Below are positions 1-6,589 of a DNA stretch of 64,000 nucleotides, one piece after another. The translations under genes were made by a program, and so were the position numbers. This DNA is from an uncultured Oscillospiraceae bacterium (GTDB lineage: Bacteria; Bacillota; Clostridia; Oscillospirales; Ruminococcaceae). The number at the start of each line of letters is the position of its first letter. The first letter of the stretch is position 1. Location: the NCBI GenBank assembly GCA_949299455.1, contig CASGAN010000001.1, forward strand, positions 1-64,000. The letters run 5' to 3'. The notes under the pieces are model-generated. The model ran no database searches. It saw nothing but the letters and a program-made list of their open reading frames with translations, and was not told the DNA's origin.

Positions 1-80
1 CTTTCTTCGTTTTACCTTACATTGTTTAATTTTCAAGATCCCGATGAGCTTTCGCTCATCTTCGCTCTCTCGGAGCGACT
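1..80 (-). other. Leader of an rRNA operon (pre-16S), running off the left edge
   Basis: Read on the minus strand, this follows promoter P2 and contains two small hairpins. One is a 7-bp stem closed by a GAAA tetraloop (43-60); the other is a CGCTC/GAGCG stem (63-77). A boxA-like stretch, GATCTTGAAAATTAAACAAT (40-21), follows. Such 'TTGAAAA-T-AAACA' stretches are typical just upstream of 16S rRNA in Firmicutes. The rRNA itself would lie beyond position 1, so its identity is inferred. Confidence 0.65.
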
Positions 81-85
81 TGATT

Positions 86-114
86 ATTATATCATGTCGC
101 TTTCAGTTTGTCAA
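86..114 (-). promoter_or_regulatory. Sigma-A promoter P2 of the leftward rRNA operon
   Basis: The minus strand reads a perfect -35 TTGACA (109-114), a 17-bp spacer and a perfect -10 TATAAT (86-91). A second consensus promoter lies 129 bp upstream. Tandem near-perfect promoters followed by a boxA leader are the usual layout of rRNA operons. Confidence 0.8.
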
Positions 115-214
115 GTACTTTTTTCGAAGTTTTTTCGAGGTTTTCGCTCCCGCGACTCTCTCGATATTCTCTTCTCATTTCCTCGTTTTTCCTGTCCTCC
201 GTGACAGCTTTATT

Positions 215-243
215 ATAATACCACACACACCCCCGTTTGTCAA
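215..243 (-). promoter_or_regulatory. Sigma-A promoter P1 of the leftward rRNA operon
   Basis: The minus strand has TTGACA (238-243), a 17-bp spacer and TATTAT (215-220). It is the upstream member of a tandem pair directed out of the left edge. Confidence 0.65.
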
Positions 244-284
244 CACCTTTTTTCAGAAAATTTGATCTTTTTTAAAGCAAAGAC

Positions 285-314
285 TGCATAATCGAAAATA
301 CACCGGAAATGCTA
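285..314 (+). promoter_or_regulatory. Possible sigma-G (forespore) promoter of sleB
   Basis: TGCATA (285-290), a 17-bp gap and AATGCTA (308-314) resemble the forespore sigma-G/F pattern, with a -35 near TGnATA and a -10 near CATnnTA. No good sigma-A promoter is visible before this gene. SleB is a forespore product in Bacillus, which fits, but the match is imperfect. Confidence 0.35.
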
Positions 315-352
315 TCCATACACAATGAATTTGAAACGGAGGAGCGTATCTT

Positions 353-1021
353 ATGAAACATCCGCTCATCAAAACCTTTTTCGCTCTCTTTCTGTGTGCT
401 GTCACTGTGACTGTCTTCGCGCTGCGCGTTGATAACACGGCTTTGGCGCTTTCCAAAATGGGTTCGCGCGGCACAGAAGTACGCGCCATTCAGGAAAAGC
501 TCAAGGAGCGCGGATTATATAAAGGAAGTGTGGACGGGATCTTCGGCAGTCAAACCGAACGGGCCGTCAAGCAATTTCAAAAACAGCAGGGCCTCACGCA
601 AGACGGCATCGCCGGTCCTGCTACCCTCAAACGGCTGGGCATCACCATCGGAAAAATTCCGCCGGCAAACGAATCGAACGTCTACCTGCTCGCCCGCATT
701 ATCTCAGCGGAGGCACGCGGTGAACCATACAGCGGGCAGGTTGCCGTGGGTGCTGTCATTTTAAACCGAATTGAGCACCCATCTTTCCCCGACACGCTTT
801 CGGGCGTCATCTATCAAGAAGGTGCATTCACCGCCATCGTAGACGGACAGTTCAACGAACCGATTGCTGATTCCGCCTATCGTGCGGCACGCGACGCCTT
901 AAACGGTCAGGACCCAAGCGGCGGCGCCATCTATTATTATAACCCGGATAAGACCTCTAACAAGTGGATTCGCACCCGTCCGGTCATCAAACGAATCGGC
1001 GCACATCTTTTCTGCTCGTGA
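353..1021 (+). CDS. sleB: SleB-like spore cortex-lytic enzyme / cell wall hydrolase
   Basis: Predicted exported peptidoglycan hydrolase of 222 aa. Residues 1-32 form a signal peptide. Residues 36-96 are a peptidoglycan-binding domain with the 'G-x-VR-IQ-KL...G-DGIFG' pattern. Residues 108-222 are a Hydrolase_2 (SleB-type lytic transglycosylase) domain containing SAEARGEPYSG, where Glu120 is the expected catalytic acid. This domain order and length match SleB, which cuts muramic-delta-lactam-containing cortex during spore germination. A GGAGG ribosome site lies 10 nt before the ATG. No ypeB partner follows, and in Bacillus SleB normally needs YpeB. It could instead be a vegetative or sporulation-stage cell wall hydrolase of the same family (CwlJ/SleB group). 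Confidence 0.85.
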   Translation: MKHPLIKTFFALFLCAVTVTVFALRVDNTALALSKMGSRGTEVRAIQEKLKERGLYKGSVDGIFGSQTERAVKQFQKQQGLTQDGIAGPATLKRLGITIGKIPPANESNVYLLARIISAEARGEPYSGQVAVGAVILNRIEHPSFPDTLSGVIYQEGAFTAIVDGQFNEPIADSAYRAARDALNGQDPSGGAIYYYNPDKTSNKWIRTRPVIKRIGAHLFCS

Positions 1022-1087
1022 TACACCCTTCGACATGCTTTTTCCTGCCTCACTGGTATACTGTAACCATGCTGTGAAAGGATGTTG

Positions 1088-1318
1088 ATGGCTATGAAAT
1101 CCCGCTCGATCTTTTGGATTGTCTGTCTGATTCTTTGTCTTGTGATTATGATATCGGTTGTCGCGATCCCGCTCATCACCGGACAGCTCACCGTTTTCCT
1201 GCCATCTGACGTTTCCTTTTCCCCGCAGCCGCTTTTGTGGGGAGGCATTGCAGCAGGACTATGGGGTGCCGGCCGCATTCTTTTATTCGTTTATTCCAAA
1301 CGGCAGACCAAACAATAA
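1088..1318 (+). CDS. Small two-helix membrane protein of unknown function
   Basis: 76-aa protein not recognised. It has two hydrophobic segments, at about residues 8-30 and 47-66, joined by a short polar loop, and a basic C-terminus ending KRQTKQ. An AAAGGA site lies 5 nt before the chosen ATG; ATG at 1094 is also possible. It follows sleB by about 65 bp and ends just before a strong bidirectional terminator. Confidence 0.55.
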   Translation: MAMKSRSIFWIVCLILCLVIMISVVAIPLITGQLTVFLPSDVSFSPQPLLWGGIAAGLWGAGRILLFVYSKRQTKQ

Positions 1319-1320
1319 AT

Positions 1321-1356
1321 AAAACGCAGAGGAGTCATTTCCTCTGCGTTTTATTG
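1321..1356. terminator. Bidirectional rho-independent terminator
   Basis: A 13-bp perfect stem (1321-1333 with 1340-1352) has a 6-nt loop and A/T runs on both flanks. It serves the rightward small membrane protein and the leftward GH125 gene. Confidence 0.9.
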
Positions 1357-1368
1357 GTTTCGTATGAA

Positions 1369-2649
1369 TTAACGATTTACGAGTGTTTCCACTGTCTGTG
1401 CAAACAGGGTATTTGCCCATGCAAACCACTCACGAGTAAAGTTCGACGGGTCATTTACATCAAAGCCCTCGTGCATGAAGTTCGTGCCGGCATGTGTGCG
1501 TGCAATCGTATCCATGCAAGCGCGGATTTCTTCCTCATCGGTCGAGGTGAGTGCCTGCATCGAAAGCGAAATATGCCAGATATAGTTGTTCGGTGTATGC
1601 GGACTGCCGATGCCTTTTGCCGCAGTTCCCTCGTAATAATACGGATTCTCTTTTGAAAGAATGAATCGGCGGGTATTCTGATAGATCGGATCGGACGCAT
1701 CACAGTAGCCAAGATACGGAATTGCCAGAAGCGACGGCGAGTTTGCGTCGTCCATCAGATTGTAGTTGCCGAATCCGTCTGTTTCATAAGCATACATTTT
1801 TCCGTATACCGGGTGTTCCACGATACCGTAGGTCTGGATGCCCTTGTCGATTTCTTTGGAAAGCTGTGTGCAGCGGTCTGCGAGCGCTTCATCGGAGAAG
1901 CCCTCATGCGAAAGAATTGCCGCATAGCGAAGTGCAACAACCGCCATCATATTCGACGGAATCAGATAGCCGTATTTGCATGCATCGTCGCTCGGACGGA
2001 ATCCTGACCAGGTCATGCCGGTATTCGGGTTGACCGGTGTACCGCGGCCGTCGCACGGAAGCGTGTCGCTCTCCGGGCAGTTGTCACGGACAAAGAAATA
2101 GCTTGTCTGATCGTGGTGCTGTTCAGCAGTGAAGGTATTCACGATCGTTTCGATCATCTGATGAAGCGCCGGTGTGAAAATTGCACGGTCGCCGGTTTCT
2201 TTGAAATACTCATAGCTAAGATACAGCGATGCGCACAGCGAGTCGACCTCATATTTTCTTTCCCAGATCCAGCCGTTTTCCCAGTCGGTGTGATCGGCAT
2301 AGCCGACTTCGTTGTGATTCTCTGCTGCGTTGAATGCGTTGGAATACGGGTCCATGTTCACATAAAACGCATGTTTCTCGATGATGCTGCGCAGAATTGC
2401 ACGAAGCGATTCATCCTCTTTTGCGTATTTGATATACGGTTTGACCTGTGCGGCACTGTCACGCAGCCACATCGCCGGAATATCACCGGTGATGACAAAA
2501 TAGCTGCCGTCTTCAAGCTGCTGCACCGTTGTTTCAATCGTGTTCAAAAAGCACTGTTTGACAAGCGGTTTGAGTGATGGAAACTGCTCGGCTGTTTTCT
2601 GCTCAAGCTCCTCTGCTTTTTTTAATAAAATCTCAGGAATCTGTGTCAT
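1369..2649 (-). CDS. Glycoside hydrolase family 125 exo-alpha-1,6-mannosidase
   Basis: Metal-independent inverting alpha-mannosidase family, 426 aa, which in characterised members (Clostridium perfringens, Streptococcus) trims alpha-1,6-mannose from N-glycans. Visible family motifs are GDIPAMWLRDS (residues 55-65), a Trp/Arg/Asp substrate-site signature; TGMTWSGFRPSDDA in the middle of the (alpha/alpha)6 barrel, expected to carry the acid Asp; and a late TREWFAWAN carrying the likely base Glu. There is no signal peptide, so it acts on imported oligosaccharides in the cytoplasm. The ATG at 2649 was chosen because AGGAGG lies just upstream; a longer in-frame extension has no ribosome site. It is monocistronic with its own promoter and terminator. 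The mannose released could feed manA at 23.4 kb. Confidence 0.92.
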   Translation of the reverse strand: MTQIPEILLKKAEELEQKTAEQFPSLKPLVKQCFLNTIETTVQQLEDGSYFVITGDIPAMWLRDSAAQVKPYIKYAKEDESLRAILRSIIEKHAFYVNMDPYSNAFNAAENHNEVGYADHTDWENGWIWERKYEVDSLCASLYLSYEYFKETGDRAIFTPALHQMIETIVNTFTAEQHHDQTSYFFVRDNCPESDTLPCDGRGTPVNPNTGMTWSGFRPSDDACKYGYLIPSNMMAVVALRYAAILSHEGFSDEALADRCTQLSKEIDKGIQTYGIVEHPVYGKMYAYETDGFGNYNLMDDANSPSLLAIPYLGYCDASDPIYQNTRRFILSKENPYYYEGTAAKGIGSPHTPNNYIWHISLSMQALTSTDEEEIRACMDTIARTHAGTNFMHEGFDVNDPSNFTREWFAWANTLFAQTVETLVNR

Positions 2650-2685
2650 TCGACATCCTCCTACTTTTTTAATTTCATACCGCGC

Positions 2686-2714
2686 ATTATAGCACATCAG
2701 AAAACAGGTTGCAA
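2686..2714 (-). promoter_or_regulatory. Sigma-A promoter of the GH125 gene
   Basis: Minus strand TTGCAA (2709-2714), 17-bp spacer, TATAAT (2686-2691), 37 bp before the GH125 start codon. Confidence 0.75.
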
Positions 2715-2729
2715 TCACTTTTTACAAAC

Positions 2730-2766
2730 AAAAACGCATGAACCCAAATTGGATTCATGCGTTTTT
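2730..2766 (-). terminator. Rho-independent terminator of the PrsA/SurA-like gene
   Basis: A 13-bp stem AAAAACGCATGAA (2730-2742) pairs with 2754-2766. The U-run on the minus strand lies 3' of the leftward lipoprotein gene ending at 2779. Confidence 0.85.
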
Positions 2767-2778
2767 CATTTCGTTTGA

Positions 2779-3840
2779 TTAACCCAGTTTGATATTGCGC
2801 GGCGAATAGAATTTCACTGCACCGTCATTTACAGTACGGTTTAAGCCTTCTGTCCAGGATTCCACTTCTTTGACGAAATCGTCGCTCTTAACGTCGCCCA
2901 GAACAGTTTCGCGCATTTCCTCAAAGTTTTTCTCATCCGCCATGACATCGTAGCGTTTCACGATGTAGTAAGTGTTTTCATCTTTGAGCAGTTTTGCTTC
3001 ACCGCCGGTTTTCACATCATTAAAGATGGATTTTACGAGTTTTTCGGACGGAGAAGTCGATTCGATATGGACATATGTTTTTGTTTCATCATCTTTTTCG
3101 ATGACATCGTCTGCATTCTCGTCGTCATGTTCGGTATCCGAGAGCATATGCGTTGCCATATCGCGGACTTCGTTGAATGTTTTGTCACCGGAGTTGATGA
3201 GATCAACATATTCCTGCGCTTTCTTTTCGCGCTCTTCATTCTCTGTTTTCTGCTCATCGGTCAGACTATCACCGGAATTGAGCGTGATGGAGAAGATATT
3301 GACACTTGCAAAGTTCTCTTTGAAGTGTTTCTCGAGCTGTTCAACCGGAACTTCCTCAAGGCCGCCCTCGCCATAGTATTTCATAAAGATTTTCTGGCGT
3401 TTCTGCTGTGTTTCCACAAGTTTCTGGTACGATGTTTTGCCGACACCGTTTTCCTCATACATTGTGCCGTACATCTCCCAGACGCTGTCAACCGAGTTTT
3501 TCACTTCATTTTTTTCCGACTCTGTCAGCGAAAGACCCAGCTCGTCAAATTTGCGGTTGGTTGCAACATATTCGTCCGCCATTTCAGCTGCTCTGTCTTT
3601 GATCCACTGCTCGGTTGTCTTGTCGTCCAGTGTCTGATCAAACAGATCTTTCTCTGAATCATAGTCCTCATGTGTGGACACCTGTGTATAAGCGCTGATG
3701 GTAAATGCAATATACAAACCGCCGTTTATTTTCTCACCGTCATAATCATACACCCAACTTGTATCGCCGCTGCATGCGGTAAACGGCAAAATCATGCAGA
3801 CAGCCAAAACTGCCGCAACGATTCGCGAAAAGATTTTCAT
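2779..3840 (-). CDS. SurA/PrsA-like peptidyl-prolyl isomerase lipoprotein
   Basis: 353-aa exported lipoprotein. Residues 1-22 are a type II signal peptide ending FTAC with lipidation at Cys23. Residues 35-170 are a helical SurA-N-like chaperone region ('YDGEKINGGLY' start). The rest is acidic and Lys/Glu-rich, with a segment around residues 245-320 ('KTYVHI...VKSIFNDVKTGGEAKLLKDENTYYIVKRYDV') that matches the later half of a parvulin-type rotamase fold. Expected to assist folding of secreted proteins outside the membrane. The parvulin core is weakly conserved, so isomerase activity is uncertain and a pure holdase is possible. Start chosen at the ATG giving a proper lipoprotein leader. An upstream in-frame extension lies over the promoter and is discounted. 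Confidence 0.75.
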   Translation of the reverse strand: MKIFSRIVAAVLAVCMILPFTACSGDTSWVYDYDGEKINGGLYIAFTISAYTQVSTHEDYDSEKDLFDQTLDDKTTEQWIKDRAAEMADEYVATNRKFDELGLSLTESEKNEVKNSVDSVWEMYGTMYEENGVGKTSYQKLVETQQKRQKIFMKYYGEGGLEEVPVEQLEKHFKENFASVNIFSITLNSGDSLTDEQKTENEEREKKAQEYVDLINSGDKTFNEVRDMATHMLSDTEHDDENADDVIEKDDETKTYVHIESTSPSEKLVKSIFNDVKTGGEAKLLKDENTYYIVKRYDVMADEKNFEEMRETVLGDVKSDDFVKEVESWTEGLNRTVNDGAVKFYSPRNIKLG

Positions 3841-3903
3841 TTGCTGATTCCCCCTGTGTGGTTGTCGTTTCTTTGTTCCGGCCAAAAGCGAGCCGCTTTT
3901 TTT

Positions 3904-3932
3904 ATTATACACACACCTTGCACGAATAGCAA
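3904..3932 (-). promoter_or_regulatory. Sigma-A promoter of the PrsA/SurA-like gene
   Basis: Minus strand TTGCTA (3927-3932), 17-bp spacer, TATAAT (3904-3909). Confidence 0.65.
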
Positions 3933-3960
3933 GCCATTTTTTGATTTTATTTTTGTCAAC

Positions 3961-3989
3961 TTGACATTCTTTTTTGCCTGCGATACACT
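3961..3989 (+). promoter_or_regulatory. Sigma-A promoter of the msrA-like gene
   Basis: TTGACA (3961-3966), 17-bp spacer, TACACT (3984-3989), 33 bp before the start codon and divergent from the lipoprotein promoter. Confidence 0.7.
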
Positions 3990-4021
3990 GAAAGAAAAAA
4001 GAGAGAAGGGATTTTTGAGTC

Positions 4022-4495
4022 ATGAAAGAACTGTTTTTCTTTGACCGATGCTTTTGGTGCTTAGAGGACTTTTTTGCAAACACCGAAGGCGTTGTCGCAA
4101 CAGAGGTCGGCTACGCAAACGGGAATCAATCAATCGTGCCGGAATATTATGAAGTCGGCAAGGGAGAGACCGGCTACGAGGAAGTCTGCCGCGTCTTTTT
4201 TGACGAAGCGGTCATCTCCACCAAGGAGCTCTGCCGGATGTTTTTCATGCGATTGAATCCGCGCCGTGTCTATTCCGAGGAAGAATCACACCTGCGCGAA
4301 AACCAGAGCAAAGTGCTGTTTGTGGATACACTCGACCGCCCGCTCATCGAACAGGCAAAACAAGCGGTGGAAGAAGCGTTTCACAATCCGCTGCTTACAA
4401 AAATCGAGCCGCTTTCGATCTATTATAAAGCGGAGGAAGAACATCAGCACTATTTTGCACGTCATCCCGAAGAAGCCGCATGTGCCCTTCATTAA
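4022..4495 (+). CDS. Divergent peptide-methionine sulfoxide reductase A (MsrA) family protein
   Basis: 157 aa. MsrA reduces methionine-S-sulfoxide in proteins with a catalytic Cys in a GCFWC motif. Here the motif is DRCFWCLE (Cys10 and Cys13 present, the Gly before Cys replaced by Arg). 'GY-NG' and the C-terminal 'AEEEHQHYFARHPE' (family: AE-YHQ-YY-KNP) confirm the family. Two normal features are changed: TGH is TGY (Tyr52), and the loop that usually reads D-G-QYRS, supplying the substrate-binding Asp and Tyr, reads SHLRENQSKV. The C-terminal ACALH offers a possible resolving Cys. It may have altered substrate range or activity. Its own promoter and terminator show it is expressed alone. No msrB domain is fused. 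Confidence 0.75.
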   Translation: MKELFFFDRCFWCLEDFFANTEGVVATEVGYANGNQSIVPEYYEVGKGETGYEEVCRVFFDEAVISTKELCRMFFMRLNPRRVYSEEESHLRENQSKVLFVDTLDRPLIEQAKQAVEEAFHNPLLTKIEPLSIYYKAEEEHQHYFARHPEEAACALH

Positions 4496-4500
4496 AAGAC

Positions 4501-4544
4501 AATCAAAAAGCCGCAGACTGTAAAACGTCTGCGGCTTTTTGATT
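4501..4544. terminator. Bidirectional rho-independent terminator
   Basis: An 18-bp perfect stem (4501-4518 with 4527-4544) encloses an 8-nt loop. It separates the convergent msrA-like and coaX-like genes. Confidence 0.92.
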
Positions 4545-5348
4545 TTATTCTGTTTCTTTTATAACAGGAGCAGCATTCATGCGCTTTGTATTGCGCTTGT
4601 AGATCGCATACAATCCATGCAGCGAAAGATATTCATCGATCATCACCGAAAGACGGCAGCAGGGCTCAATCGCATTTGCCATTCTGCCGGTCAGAATCAC
4701 GTGTGCTGGCTGACCGAGCTCGGCTTCGATACGCGATACCATTCCTTCCAGCATCGATGCTGTGCCGTACAGCGCACCCGACAGCATGGAATCGACAGAG
4801 TTGGTACCGATCACATGGTCAATCTGCGCAAATTCGACACTCGGCAAAAGTGCCGACGAACGTGACAACGCATCGAGTGCAATCGAAACGCCTGCCAAAA
4901 TCGAAACACCCCGAAAAATGCCGTTTTGATCGAGCACGGAAAGCTTTGTCACCGCGCCCAAATCCGCAATGATGCAGGGCATACTGCTTTTTTCCAGTGC
5001 GCCGACAGCCGCCGACACAAGATCTGCACCGAGGATTGCCGGGTCATCGATTTTGATATTCAGCCCTGTTTTGATACCGGGTGAAACAACAAGCACCGGT
5101 CCGTTTACAATCCGGGCAGCCGCCTCTTTCCAAACAGAAGCAAGCGGCGGCACCACGCTTGCAATAATCGCGCCGTCAAGCGGTTCGAATGAACAGCCGT
5201 TTAACATCAGCAGATTGTTGAGCAAAACGGTATATTCATCCGCCGTTTTCGAAAGGTCGGTGCCGATGCGTGATGTAAACCGGCGCTTATCCTGTACAAA
5301 TCCGCCGATCACGCTGTCTGCGTTGCCCACCTGTATTGTCAGCACCAT
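4545..5348 (-). CDS. Type III pantothenate kinase-like protein (CoaX family), degenerate motif 1
   Basis: 267 aa, the normal CoaX length. CoaX phosphorylates pantothenate in CoA synthesis. Family features are present: 'TADEY' near residue 36, GADL with Asp109, a 'DLGAVT' phosphate motif with Asp129 (family DxGTATT), 'LDALSRSSALLP-VEF' and 'IGTNSVDSMLSGALYG'. The first motif, normally DVGNTN with an essential Asp, is QVGNADS (Gln6), and the usual IAPG is ILAG. Catalysis is therefore doubtful, and it may be a regulatory or accessory paralogue. It is the last gene of the rlmA-ferredoxin-hydrogenase-phosphatase operon. GGGAGGA precedes the ATG by 9 nt. Confidence 0.75.
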   Translation of the reverse strand: MVLTIQVGNADSVIGGFVQDKRRFTSRIGTDLSKTADEYTVLLNNLLMLNGCSFEPLDGAIIASVVPPLASVWKEAAARIVNGPVLVVSPGIKTGLNIKIDDPAILGADLVSAAVGALEKSSMPCIIADLGAVTKLSVLDQNGIFRGVSILAGVSIALDALSRSSALLPSVEFAQIDHVIGTNSVDSMLSGALYGTASMLEGMVSRIEAELGQPAHVILTGRMANAIEPCCRLSVMIDEYLSLHGLYAIYKRNTKRMNAAPVIKETE

Positions 5349-5376
5349 GGCTTTGCTTCCTCCCGTTTCTTTGTTC

Positions 5377-6546
5377 TCAGAAAAATTCCATCGTCACTTT
5401 TTTGCCTGTCTTTTCGAGTTCATGCGCAAGCTCTTTGATGAGGTTTAATTTTAAGCCGAGCGAAACCGGCATACCCGGGTTCTGGTGTGCAGGGTTCAAC
5501 GCCTGACCGACCAAGAACCGCACCTCCGTACACTCCTCGAGCAGCAGCTTGCACAGTTTCGACGCACCGTCTTTTTTGTTTAAGACAAAATCGAGGCTGT
5601 GGCCGTCGCCTGCGGTGTACTCTTTGATATAATCGACACATTTACCGATCGTGAGCACACCCTCCGTCACAAGGTCGATGCCCGGAATGCGTGCCACCGG
5701 CGGCACTGCCGGATTTTCATAGTCGATCATGACCTCGACATCCTTACCGGTCACCTTCGAAACGATCTGTGAGGTTGTACCGCCGCAGACCACCTTTTTG
5801 CCTTTCGAATACATAAGCTTATCCACAACCACGCGGTCAAGCTCCTTGTTCATCGGCGGGCCGACCATGACCGTCGCCGGCATCGACTCTTTTAAGCGCA
5901 TCGCGCACACGGTCGAATCATCGCCCGGTTTGTCCATATACAAGGCATTGACACTGCCTAAAAGCTTATGGACCATTGCACGCGGCGAAATCTCCGGCTC
6001 ATAGTTTTCCTCAATATAGCGGACAATATTATCATACTGCCAGCCAAGATCGAGTAACCGTCCGACGCCTGCATGCACCACGCCGTCCGAAAACGAAATG
6101 AGCATATCGCCGGGGTCTGCTGTAAACTGACTGACAAAAATCTGTTTGCCGTCCAAGCACAGTTCCTTGCGCTCGATCGGCCAGATCACATTTTCATGGA
6201 TATAGACGGTGAGCGGATTGTCAAATTCCGCCAAATACACCGAGCCGTCCCGATCGACTTTCACGATCGTAAACGTCGAATATGCGACGCCGCGTTCCGA
6301 ACAGACCGGAAGCGTACTCGCAATCGTTTCGACTGCTTCATCGAGCGAAGACCCTTCGGCGAGCATCGTCGCGATGATCTTACTCGTCAGCGAAGAGAGA
6401 ATGTTGGCTTTGACACCGCTGCCAAGCCCGTCTGCTAAGACCATCAGGAAAAAATCGTCCTGCCGCACAATCTCCACCTTATCGCCGCAGAGCTCTTCGC
6501 CGTCGTGAAACAGACTTTCCCATACTGCATCAATAAAAAGTTTCAT
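5377..6546 (-). CDS. SpoIIE/PP2C-type serine phosphatase linked to the sensory hydrogenase
   Basis: 389-aa cytoplasmic protein. Residues 1-220 form a SpoIIE-type PP2C phosphatase domain with the metal-binding signatures ADGLGSG (Asp39), ISFSDG (Asp154) and PGDDSTV (Asp209/210). These bind Mn2+ and dephosphorylate Ser/Thr proteins, typically anti-anti-sigma factors. Residues 225-389 form an additional domain not recognised; it begins MVGPPMNKELDRVVVDKLM and contains CGGTTSQIVSKVTG. Unlike true SpoIIE there is no transmembrane N-terminus. It starts 43 bp after the PAS-containing hydrogenase-like gene, so it is probably the output of that sensor. Phosphatases of this type are known neighbours of group C [FeFe] hydrogenases. 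Confidence 0.85.
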   Translation of the reverse strand: MKLFIDAVWESLFHDGEELCGDKVEIVRQDDFFLMVLADGLGSGVKANILSSLTSKIIATMLAEGSSLDEAVETIASTLPVCSERGVAYSTFTIVKVDRDGSVYLAEFDNPLTVYIHENVIWPIERKELCLDGKQIFVSQFTADPGDMLISFSDGVVHAGVGRLLDLGWQYDNIVRYIEENYEPEISPRAMVHKLLGSVNALYMDKPGDDSTVCAMRLKESMPATVMVGPPMNKELDRVVVDKLMYSKGKKVVCGGTTSQIVSKVTGKDVEVMIDYENPAVPPVARIPGIDLVTEGVLTIGKCVDYIKEYTAGDGHSLDFVLNKKDGASKLCKLLLEECTEVRFLVGQALNPAHQNPGMPVSLGLKLNLIKELAHELEKTGKKVTMEFF

Positions 6547-6589
6547 GTTCTCACCTTATTCTGCCGAATCCGGCTGTGATTGTGCATGG

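Noticed and set aside
3841-4083. N-terminal extension of the PrsA-like lipoprotein
   Set aside because: It would cover both divergent promoters and remove the lipoprotein signal peptide; the ATG at 3840 gives a proper lipobox.
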